From NCBI GenBank assembly GCA_019614645.1, contig JABWDB010000014.1:806001-870000 (forward strand): a stretch of 64,000 bases of DNA, written 5' to 3'. This document shows, piece after piece, positions 26,430 to 37,897 of the stretch. Each line of letters begins with the position of its first letter. Positions within the stretch are counted from its first letter, which is position 1. The notes beneath the pieces are model-generated. The model was not told the DNA's origin. It did no database searches and saw only the letters and a list, made by a program, of their open reading frames with translations. A program made the position numbers and the translations under genes. This stretch comes from Stratiolaelaps scimitus (Eukaryota; Arthropoda; Arachnida; Mesostigmata; Laelapidae).

Positions 26430-28779
26430 TATATATATATATATGTATCTTCCTGTTATTATTACTATTATCATTATTATTTTGTCGGGTAGCATCCAGT
26501 GTTCTTTTCTCACATGTACACCTGTTCTTGGGGTCGCTATCAATAGACCTGCCCATTGTACAGGGTTTCTGTAAATGAAATGTACCTTGATACTCTAAAT
26601 TTGGCTCATTCGTAATTACTTAAAGCGTCAGCTGAGGCGGGCGGTAATTGTAACATGTCGTTGTAGAATGACTAAGCACAGGTTCATAGCTTATAATTTA
26701 CTATCATATATTACATTATATATCGTTGGCACTCCATATTTATAGTGAGCATTTAGAGCACCAGTAACGGAAGTGAACTGGCGTTGACGTTGACAGCGTG
26801 CCGGTAAAGGTAGGCAGTATGAAACGCAGTTCATGAACACAGTGGTGCTGTTCTTTCAGGGTCTTTGTCATGCCGTTGTTGCCACCAGATGGATATCTTC
26901 CCACTGGTTTTTGGCAAAATGGAAAACATATTGCCCTCGACTCTGAGCAGCTCTATTGCGCAGCTTCGTAGCATTTCGAAACGATATTCAATGCTCACAA
27001 TAAATTCGCATTCACACGATAGAACGTGTAGGCCTATTTTGTCAACCGTGAGTGTGTGAACAGGTCTGTCACAATTATCAAAATATCATCGCTGCTGTGA
27101 ACCGCAAGCGGCGTTGATCGGTCAACTAAATCGTCTTTAATTTATATACGTTTGTGTTTTCTCTAAGAGTACTTATTGTCAAAAACCGGTGGATTGTATG
27201 ATAAGGCGAATATGAGGACGCTGAAGGTATTCTCTAATTGTACAATAAGTTGATAGATAAATTTACGTGGAGTTCGTTTCAAATGGTTTTGCCTTCCGGC
27301 GCGAGGGGGCACAGACGAACAATTATACTTTGCATTGTATATTATATTGGTGTAAGTATATTCATATCAGTTGTGCACTTATTATTATTATTATTAGTAT
27401 ATTATTATTAATGATAATGATGATAATATCCCCTTGGTGTTGTTCCTCCCAGGTCTTGTAAGCAGGATTTAACATCGTGTGTTGTACTTAGGTGTGGTAC
27501 TACATGTCTATTGGTTATCTCAACTGAAAACAGTAACGCAGTATTAGCCAGAAGAGAGCGAGAGCGAGAGAGAGAGAGAACATCGTTTCAAAAATGAGAG
27601 AAATCCTTGACGTATGCATTGTAAAGATGCGCCATTTATATGAACGTGGATGAACGTTCATCTTAACCCATAGAAACGTGGTGGTGGCGGCCGGGGTCAA
27701 CAGTGATCTCAGATGGATGTTTCCCATTGTAAAACGTTCGCCACAGACAATATAGGCCATTAACCTAAACACCCTGTTTATACGTGGGGGAGGGATGGAG
27801 AGAAGCAAATGACGTCCGTAAAATGCGTTACTCTACAACAGTAAGTAATATGAGCTACTTCCTGGTAAACTGCCCTGCCGATAGCTCCTAGTGTGCTTAT
27901 GGAGATTTCCATCGTTGTGACTGACAAGATGTTTAGCTCAATTGGATGCATAAGGCTAAGACCTTGAAGTGATGAAGCCATAAGTCTCTGATGGCGAAAT
28001 ACAACGTCACTGCCCTCCGCCACTTTGGCCCCCTGGTCTTTACTAAACATCTATTTTGTTGATGACATTTAGCGAATACTTGCATACGCATGCGGAATGA
28101 GTAATGATGCATAGTTTTAACTAGTGCATATGTTCTCGTAGGTAAGACAGCCTTATTTTGTTGTTTTATTTGTGATGCAAACGGTCCTACTAGCCCTGCC
28201 GTCTGATGAACTGTACGAGAGGTAATATCGCACATTGTTGGACCTCGATTGTATAATACCAATATAATCATAGCCACGTTTGCTGGCCGTCTATGAAGTT
28301 CCCCGATTGGTATTATCCTGACCATAACGTAAAGCATTAGAAGATCTTCACAGGTGGAACCACCGTTCAAAGGTTGTGTCACAGAGAGTTATCAGCGTAC
28401 TTTCATTGCACAAAATAAATACATCTGTAGTCTGTGTCCATCTAGCGAGCTCATAAATCACGACCCACCCTGCTCGACTCAACAGTCTGTAATGTACGCG
28501 TGACAAATAACAGATGACATGTGTATGACAATGTCACCGTGCACAAGTTCATAAGTTCCACCTGAGAATATGGAGATTGGTTAAACCCTCACGTAAACGA
28601 ACACACTCACTCTCTCTATAACTATTCATAATTCCAGTTGGATCACTGTAGAACTGTGAAGCGCGTAACCAATGCAGCGGAATGCTCTGTGAATTCTGTT
28701 CGGATTTCATTTTATTGCACTTGATTTTCGCTTATTGTCTTTTTTCTCATTGTTCTTCTGTTTTTTCTGCTTCTTTCAG
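26430..28779. other. Upstream of the CTTNBP2-like coding start; one unidentified minus-strand frame pair
   Basis: Most of it holds nothing recognisable. Two minus-strand frames overlap at 28382-27933 (149 codons) and 28050-27778 (90 codons). The second includes HPIELNILSVTTMEISISTL, which faintly recalls the last transmembrane region of insect gustatory receptors, but splice sites are poor. (GA)n lies at about 27562-27579. Confidence 0.3.
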
Positions 28780-29970
28780 ATGAGTTTCCCATCGCCGGGA
28801 AGCGGCGTGGGATCAGGCGCTCCTCAGAGCAAAACTTCGAGCGGTAGCAATAGCAGCAGCAGCAGCAACAATAACAACAACAATAACAATAATAATAACA
28901 ATAACAACAACAGCAGCAGCAGCGGCGGCGGCGGTTCAGCAGCCGGCGCCCCGAATAACGTCAAAACGATGGCGGTAGCGGGGTCGAATCAGCACCCCCA
29001 CGTGGGGGTCAACCTCGAGCGAAATGATCTCATCAAACTGCTCGGCGTTCTGGAAGGTAGCCAACATGCTTTGTATGCGATACTATGCAACGATATAGAC
29101 AATGAGGATTTGAATGAGTCCATTTCATAGATAGAATTTTTTTTGCTTATACTACCTGTGTTGTTTATTCGTACACGCGTACACACCCAGAGATGGCCTC
29201 ATCTTGGTCTCTCGGAAGAGCGTGCTCATGCCGGCACTCAATTGGTCTCAAGCTTTCTCATGCTTCAATGTGTATGCTGTCCGTTCACTACGACAAAGAC
29301 GTATAAACCACTATACATACAGCTAATAAATAAATGTGTGCGGAAAAACACGTGAACTTCGCTTAGACTGCGATGGAAAACCTGAAGTCTGAGATTGGGT
29401 CTGGGGCTGGAGTTGCAGCTGAGATGGTGGCGGCGTCGAAAATTACGGACGATATCCTATTCAACCTGGGTATGAAGTACTTCCTGGTATAGGGCGAGGT
29501 TCGCAGGAAATTTAAACCGCTGAAGTTGTGTACAGGAACCAATACTGAGGTAGAGGAATGTACACAGGAATCGGCCATAAATGTCTTTCGTTCTGGTCAA
29601 CTAATTAGCTGATTTTCCCTTAAGTAGAAAAACAAATGATATATGTAGTGGAATGATTTTCCTCAGTGATCGCCCTTGATGTTGTGTCTAAACGTATTAG
29701 ACAATATACAGTCGTCAAGAGTTGTCTAATGAAGACTCCGATTTTGTATGTCCCGACAATTAGTTTTATTCACTAAGTGACAAAAGTAAAATCATGCTTT
29801 CACGTCATTTAATAACTCTTATTATGGCGCATGTTTAAGGTATGAAGAGACGAAGCGGAAAGCTAATAGATAGAAAGTTTATTGAAAAGAGCTATTTCGG
29901 ATGTCTGATATGATTGTCGGCTTCGTTCGTCAATAACTAATAAGAAGATTGCATAAAATTGTGTAGCCCG

Positions 29971-30001
<31 letters not shown>

Positions 30002-33000
30002 AATACTTTCGCTGTATGCATCCTCGAGTATACCTTCAATTCTAGTTGACTACAGAGAAATGTTAGGACAGACGCGATGGGCTATATTGGAGATTTTATC
30101 AATGACTGTCGTAACCTTTTGTAACATCTTTAGGAACAACAGGGTCTATCCGTTGGTGAAAGTAAAATACGCGTTTGTTGTATCTATCGACAGAGTCATT
30201 CTCGGTCTCTTAATGTAAACGTATGTATTAGTTATATATATATATATATCGTTTTTTTTGGTTGTTGTCGATAAACGATATATGTTTCGACACCATCGAA
30301 TTAATTGCTAATTACTATAATGCTAAAAATTCAATATTAAAATAAATATTATAGGCGAGTTGCAAGCCCGTGAAGTCGTCATAGCTGTTCTCAAGAGCGA
30401 GCGCATCAAGCAGCTTGTCTATCCTGTCGGACCTCGATTGGCTCGGCCAGGTCCGCGCAATCCGCTCACCCAGCTATGGCAAGACGCGCTCGCTGCCACC
30501 GAGAACTTCCCTCCTTCCTCGACCCCTAGTTCTCAACAGCACTGTAGTCATATTACGGCCCAGCAGAACGGCTACGGCGGTGGTGGCGAAAGCAATTTTT
30601 CGTCAGCGGCTGCTTCGGCAGCTACAGTAACAACGTGTGGGACTCCTACGTCAACGAGATCAGCGTCTTCGCCGTCTGCTGCGACACCACCCGCCATAGC
30701 GGGTTCGTCATCGAGCAGCAGCAGCACCTCCACTACCACAACCAGTACCACCCCGACGACAACGACAGCAGCAAGCAATTACAAGCAGCAACAGGAATCG
30801 TCTGGCGAGTCCGCGCCGAGTGGCGCAACTCCGGGCGTCACCAATTCGTCGTCGACATCAACAACAATATTATCAAACGCAATGACGGCGTCGTTCCCGT
30901 CACCAGCTACTATCAACCACCGAATTGACGTAAATGCCATTCACAGCCTGCAGGAGGTGAGCTTACCTAGAAATATTTTGCAATTACCATACCTCGTTCT
31001 TCATTCCGTTGTCCAATACTCTTGCCAACCTCGTCGATATATTGATTTTTCATGTTTGAATTTGCCAATTGCAATAGTGTACGACACTGTATCGTAATCT
31101 TAGGTGACATTGTCCGAATCATTTGTGGAGAATTTTCTCGAAAATGTTCCTTTTCAGTTTTATTCGTGTAGGTCTCATAGGATGTTTGAATGGTCACTGC
31201 GCCCAAAGTATGGTATTCATATATCCCATATTCTAAGTCCTACTGTGTAATTAGTGCGACCTGAAGACCACCTATGAGGTTTTCACGCTGTCCAATTTTG
31301 TTCCTGCAAGTGCATAGAGATTTTCCGCAGAAATATGCGGCTGTTTGTCTCATTTGTCTGGGCCAAGTTTTTCAAACTTGTAACTATTTCTATAGTTACC
31401 CTAAAGCCATGGGCCATGGAGCGATTGCCCGTCCAATTTTGTAACACTTAGCAATACGTGTTCGGACTACGAAATCAAATTCAAATCAAATCGAAGTCAA
31501 TTACGAAATGTGCAACAATTGAAAATATTATGACTAATTATCTACATATGTGACTGGCAGCCAATCGCCGACGGGATTTGTTCAAGGAGCCATTGAACAT
31601 CCGGTTGCTTGATGCTTACGGTTTCGGTGAAGGATCGCATAGGATCGCTACTATAAACGATATTTCGTTCTATCTAAAAAATCCTATGCGCTGAGGCTTG
31701 GTACCAGCGTAACGGTGACGACCTCAAACATGTAGCAGTTTTTGTAATTATTCAATTAACCGTTTCTGTCATTCGTTTGTTCAAGTTATTGTTTTTATAT
31801 GTTAGTTCTAAGATATCACTTAGTGTGTTCTAAGAACGTCAAGAATGATTAATTTTTATGCCATTTGTAAGGATATGCGCGTGACAAATTGTCCATTTTG
31901 AAGACGAACGCGATTCCAGGCTCGTACCAAGAGCCAAGTGGATCAATTGGCCTCACGTTAAATCACGCACTGCTCTTGTAGGCTTGAGCATTGAAGGAGT
32001 AACCAACATTTATCTGTTGGTTGGCTCTGGTCGTCACCTGGGGATAACGTGTTAGCGTTCTGTATCTCGGACAAAGCATAGCTCCAAATTTCAGCTCTAC
32101 AGCAGGTTATCAAATTCTGGGTTATCGTCAAAAATCACCAACTAAACATTCTCATGTCGATTGTTTTATTGAACGAACTTCAGACCTCATTCAATCGTCG
32201 TTTGCGTAGATCAAAGATGGTAACTATTCCTGTCTCCGCCTCAACTGTTATTTTGAATGACATATAGCTCCGTTGCTCCTTTAATAGAGACATTATACGT
32301 CTCTGGTCCTCGTTTGGTGTAGCGTGGATATATAGTACGTCAGCTAGTCCAAGCTGAAAGTCTTGCTTCGAAAACTACTCTGTTAAATGTCCACTGTATA
32401 TAGTTTCTAGAATATTGATAATGCTCCACATAATTGATGTCCCGTTGGCGTTTCGTCTGAGAGTCCGCCTCATCGAAATGTCATAGCATTGAGATGCGTT
32501 GGGTTAATTCACCGATTGTTTGCCGTCTGAGGCAGTCGCTGTTACCTCGGGGCTCAGATCGGCAGACCTCTGAGGGAGCAAGGTTAGGTCGGTAGCGTAT
32601 GCAGCCTATGTGTTTGGTCGATCCATCTACTGTAACAGCATCGGATCGATGCCGCTGTTGAATCGGCGATGATGTACCTACAATTGAACAGGCAGTTGAA
32701 CAAGACAGCCAAGAATAACTATATGTACATATCATGTACATACACACTCATCTATACACCTGCATAAATGTAGCTGCATCACAGTCGTTGTATTGACGCT
32801 GTGTGCTTTACGCCCCTCTTCCGTGCCGTATGGGTCGTGTTGGCGAGGGTGGCTGGAATAGATAGCATAATCGGGTAAGCTCACATTGAAATTATATTGC
32901 TGTACATGTTTGTCGGCAACTTGGAAAACCATGCGTATCTCATTTGGTCTGGCCGCTCTTCTTAACGACACCATTTTGGGACAGCTAGAAGACAGGGTCG

Positions 33001-35245
33001 AAGCATTCGAAGACTCGTTCGATCATTTTGGCATACGCACACATTTTTCCTAGTTTAAACCGTCGCCATTTTCACTTAAGGTGTACTGCCTCTACGAATA
33101 ACGAGCGAGTATATTTCGACCGTTCTCTATCGCTCTCACGCCCTCGTTCTTTGTTACAGGTTCAGGCGAAGTTGTTGGAGAATATGATCTCTCAAAACAA
33201 CGAGCTCCTCACAAAGGTCAAGGAGCGTTGTTGCGGCGGCTGTCATTGCCAAGGAGCAGGCTCGATTCTTGGGTCCGGCTTTGGTCACGATCAGCTACCG
33301 GGTCGAGAAATGAAAGAAGAAGCAAAAGAGGAGGCCAAACGTCTCTTCGATGCAGGTGAGTCCTTCAAGTCTTGCATTTTGTCTCTTTACTCAGTCATGT
33401 CTGCTGCAATCGTGAGCCAAATGATCCAATTGTATCTCGCTATATAATTATCTTCAGTACTTTCAATTGTCACCCTTCAAGCATAGTTTTCCCCTCTTTG
33501 CCAGCCACAGCTTGAGCTATTTTTTGTTTATTAGTATTTTACTACGCTCTGCCTGACCCATTGTGGTGATAACCAATACAGGTAATATTTCCGTCCTTTT
33601 GGTCCGGACCTATTCATCAGCATCCCAATGTTGGTCGTTATGGACACTAAATGAAAAAAAATGTACTTTGTTTACTTTTTTGTCCAGACTTCCACATTAT
33701 GTCACAGTTACATACCATGATCAAAATTAAAAATTTTAAATGCTTAATTCCTAGAACTACCTAGTTTGGGTATTCTTTTTATTTCTCTACCAAGAATCAA
33801 TGAATAATGATAGCGCGGTTGTCATTGGATCTATTGCGGTTTACCGACGTTTTTTTTGTATCTTCTACCATTCGTTGATATACCACAACAATGCTGCGGT
33901 TGCATTTGTTTCGCTGACTTCTTCTAGTGGCTGTATTATTGCGGTTTAGCGAGGCGGCTTTCTACATATTATATATATATATATACATATTATTTATTTG
34001 TTTATCTCTTGGTCTTACATCGCCAGCGTCCCTCTGCTCCGTTGCAGAGACGACAGCTAGTGTCGTCCTTGGCCGAGTACGGGAACGCGAAAAGCAGATG
34101 GTCCTCCTTCTGTTGGCCGAACGACACCGGCTGGTGACGAAGCTTGACACTGCACGGCAGAACTGCGTCGAGTTGTTGCGTGCACTACGTGAGGAGAAGG
34201 CACGCAACGCTGAGATCGTCGACGGACTCGAGGAGGAAAGCAAGCGCAGCCTGTTGCTTGAAGAACAGGCTGAGACCGCTGGCCGACAGCATGCTGCCCA
34301 TCGAACGCAGTGTCGCCAGGAGGCGGAGGCTCTCCGCGAAGAGAACGCTCGACAAAAGTCGGAAATTGAACGGTTAAGGGCGGAACTCGAGCGCGCAACA
34401 GGTGGCGGTGTACGAAGCCAATTGGTTAGTGGTCATGCGCCAGGTCCTGCTCATCATTCAGCTGCAGCACCCGCCGTTGCTCCAGCTGTTCTCGCGCAAA
34501 GAGCCGTTGCCCATGCGCCGCTGGGAGTGGCTTCTCCAGTCGGTGTAGCAACATCGCCCTCGTCTGCAATGGCAGCCGTCAGTAAGTCAGGTACGCAAGA
34601 AGCTGATCGACTATTATTTTTCCATTATTATTATTATTGTTATGAAGTATGATCAATCGACTGGCCAACTGACAGCCGCGAGTAAACCCTGTTAGGGTAT
34701 CCGAAAGTTGTCTACAGGAACTTGGTACACGGTTTACATTTGGTGTTCTTCGTCTTCTCACCGATATATTTCAATTGATGATAGACTGTTATTTGACATC
34801 CACCAATCGTCAATCGAGGTCAGACTACGCACTCAACTAAACGGAACTTTTTTCTGAACCTTTCTTGGCTTGTTTTTTTGTTTTTTTCTTGTGATTTTAT
34901 TCATTCTTTCATGAAGGTGATGAACCCCGGCCAGGTGGTCGGCCTGCACCGCCACCGGTCCCACCAAACAAGCCGGCTATACTGCGAAAGCCCGCTCATT
35001 TAACGGCTGGCGCCGGCGGAGTCGTCGCTCCGGTAGCAGTGTCCTCTTCAGTCGGCCACGTGACTGCGCCCGGCGCCGTCAGCTCGAGCGGTATCGTGTC
35101 CGCGTCGTCACACGACACCTTGGACAATGAAATCAAAAACTTCCAGACCGTCTTCGTATCAATGAAAAATGCCAGTGGCGGTGGATCTACGCCCCCACCG
35201 CCACAAACAACGTCGGCGGCAGCTGCCGGTGGCCGGCACACGTAA
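28780..35245 (+). CDS. naus: CTTNBP2 N-terminal-like protein (Drosophila Nausicaa family), 5 exons
   Basis: Exons are 28780-29056, 30355-30956, 33160-33355, 34048-34590 and 34917-35245. All are GT-AG and phases agree (1, 0, 1, 1), giving 648 aa. An alternative donor at 34582 would remove three residues in frame. Family members (vertebrate CTTNBP2/CTTNBP2NL, fly Naus) bind cortactin and tune actin branching. Visible signatures: DLIKLLGVLEGELQAREVV (about residues 83-101, the CortBP2 start), coiled coil SLQEVQAKLLENMISQNNEL in exon 3, AERHRLVTKL..LREEKARNAEIV..LEEESKRSLLLEEQ in exon 4, and a proline motif PPPVPPNKPAIL in exon 5. Oddities: a Ser/Asn run at residues 22-48 from a trinucleotide repeat, an about 180-residue Ser/Thr/Ala-rich insert in exon 2 inside the conserved domain, and a Cys cluster (CCGGCHC) in exon 3. 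The ATG directly follows an acceptor. Vertebrate CTTNBP2 ankyrin repeats are absent, as in CTTNBP2NL and Naus. Confidence 0.9.
28853..28925 (+). repeat. Coding (AGC)n/(AAY)n trinucleotide repeat
   Basis: Encodes the Ser5-Asn15-Ser4 run near the N-terminus of the CTTNBP2-like protein. Mixed AAC/AAT codons suggest it is not a very recent expansion. Confidence 0.85.
29057..30354 (+). other. Intron 1 of the CTTNBP2-like gene
   Basis: Donor G/GTAGCC and acceptor TTATAG. Contains a (TA)n tract at about 29971-29998 and another at about 30234-30250. No nested gene was recognised. Confidence 0.8.
30957..33159 (+). other. Intron 2 of the CTTNBP2-like gene, with an antisense open frame
   Basis: Donor GAG/GTGAGC and acceptor TTACAG. 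The minus strand holds an 80-codon frame with a good start context (CAAAATGG) at 32974-32732, beginning MVSLRRAARPNEIRMVFQVA, and an 88-codon frame just beyond it (32747-32481). A GTGAGC donor and a TTGTAG acceptor between them would allow a spliced product, but I recognise no family, so no gene is called. Confidence 0.5.
33356..34047 (+). other. Intron 3 of the CTTNBP2-like gene
   Basis: Donor G/GTGAGT and acceptor CGTTGCAG. AT-rich, with a short (TA)n near 33970-33982. No other feature. Confidence 0.8.
34591..34916 (+). other. Intron 4 of the CTTNBP2-like gene
   Basis: Two possible donors (GTAAGT at 34582 and GTACGC at 34591) both keep phase 1. The acceptor is ATGAAG after a T-rich tract (34870-34910). 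Confidence 0.7.
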
Positions 35246-37807
35246 AGTTGAAGGCGAAAATTAATAATTAAGTCACGCATTAGACGAAAGCCATTGAATG
35301 ACGAGACGAAACAATGACGATACTGATGATAATATACAATAGGAATACTGTGTACTCTACTACCGCTACTGCTATAATAATAATAATAATAATAACTGTA
35401 ATAGCGAATATGGTGACAAATGTCCAACCCCTTCCCATCCGAATGGTCTGCTTGCTCATGGTGTGCTTAAACGCGCACGGCAAACGAACTGAAAGCGATG
35501 AGCTGTTCACCCTTCCGACGGCCACACGTATATATATATATATATAAATTGCGTACATCATATATAATCATATTGACAACTGACACAAACGAATCGCTGC
35601 TACCCTATTATGATACGCAAAAAGGCCTACCTAATTAGGCCGTAAAGATCGCCTCGATCCGCGTGCGTACTTGATTATTATTATAATTATTACCATTAAT
35701 ACGTAGAAATTCGGACATAAAGCGCATGTGTCCAGCGACTCAATACGCCGCCACTGGACATATTGTGCGATATGGCCTTGCAAATAAGAAGTTTGCCCAA
35801 TAAGCCTCGGACGGTATGCAAAGAAACAAAACATTAGAAGTACTAATATATAGCATTTAAGATCGATGTTAATCGCCTCATGCACGAATTGGAACTGTAC
35901 CCTGTCAATGGATGCAATGTATTTAGTACAGTATGACGTTAGGCGTGTCATCATTATGCTTTCGAAATGCTACAGTGCAAATTCAACATGACGCAAGATG
36001 TCCGAACAACTTTTGAGTTATCGCGGCGACAAAGTAAGCACAGCTGCCATCCTCCTCCAGCGGATGGTGACAAACAACACCATGATGGGTAAATGGGGTA
36101 ATCTATCGGACATAAGCATATGGCGCTCGTTGCACTGGACACCATAGTTGCATTGTGTGAATACTCAAGAGAGCAGCATGGCTTCATACGAGCCGAATGT
36201 ATTTAGCTTCATGTTCGAAGTGGTCGCAGCAGTGTTAACAGGCACCAAATCGTAGCGAGGTGTCGATGTGTTCCACGATTCGACGAGAAGCGATGTATGA
36301 TGGGGCAGTCCCTTTGATAAAAGTGGCTCTCCCGTGAATGTGAGGTGCCAAACCGCCAGCTGGTTGACGACAGCGATAATATTCAAACGAATATAACACA
36401 TAATTTAAAGGCTAGATTAATAGATAGATGAAGAGCGACACACACACATGTACTATTGTATTGTATTGTAGATGACGACTAATGCAGTTAATAGGAACAG
36501 TGCAGATGACAGAAGTGGAGTACAAACCCTAACCCCAACTATGGAGGTGACTCTTCACCCTCGGCGCACACCAAACACTAAACTCTAGTTATCTCTTCCG
36601 TGACCCTCTGCGCAACGTTCACCGTTCCCAATCGTCAGGAAGCATAAATCGTTCAGCATTGCGTATCGTAATGGATCAATGTACCGTGACACTCGAACGG
36701 TGAAGTCGGGTGTCGTTTCGAGGCAACAATTTGCATCCAGCCTCTATAAAAGGTTGGGTTAGAGAAAACAATGGAAAACAATGCCGATGTTGCTGACGAG
36801 GACATTAAAAAGGAAACGTGTTTGTACATATGGAGATATACATACATTTGAACAGGCCGATATGGGAGCATTGACAGCGTACGTGCGTAAAAGTGGTCCT
36901 GGATGATCTATTCTAGAATCGTGATCGTTTTGTTGAGAGATTGATTCGTCTAGCGTTCACTCAACAGACATTGAGCAGGAGGGGAGATTCGATGGAGAAA
37001 ATTTCCATAGAATACAATGTCAAGCAAAAGTTCAACGAAAAGTAGGTGTTTGTTGAAAATTCGTGCATATTCACTTGCCCATTATCGTTCCCTTATTACA
37101 ACAAAGCCTTCGTATGCATCTATTTATTCACCGTTACCCGGTTGTCTGTTCGCTCACCGATTACTATTTGCGGCCGACGCGGCCAACACCGATCGAACTC
37201 GAACACAACAACAACTACAACAACAACAGCATGATTGTCAGAATGAGTCTCTCTTTACATTAAAACACATTCATTAAATCCATATAGTAACAATAATACA
37301 TATATCTGTAATGTAAATCCTGACAAACACACTGTCCATGCCATTCGTTCCTTCCTTCCTTTCATCACCCCTTACTTTAAATGATAATACTGAAATGAGG
37401 GAAGACTTGACGACGTTGAGAGTCCACATGTTTGTCAATGTGCAAACAAGGAAATCCACGGGCGACGTAAAACTTGAACTCGTTTCACCGTAAGGATCAG
37501 GTTCGTTCGAGTTAACGGGCGCCTTCCTACTAGTTCAACTAATGACAATTACGAAGAGTTCGTACTGATTGCGCAACGCAGCCGGGAGAACGGGGCCGTC
37601 CCCAGCATTTTGCCCTTACTCGTTTCTACATGGCATCGAATTGTTCGATCTAGTTGGTTTCGATATGGAGAAGTAGAAAATGCATTGTCATTCACCCCAT
37701 AACCGTCCCATTGATCCATCGTTTGTAGTCGGTTCAGAGTCCATTGGGCGTTCGTCATCTACACATGCTAGCTGTTTATCTTCTGTATTAGTTTAACTAT
37801 TTTATCT

Positions 37808-37897
<90 letters not shown>

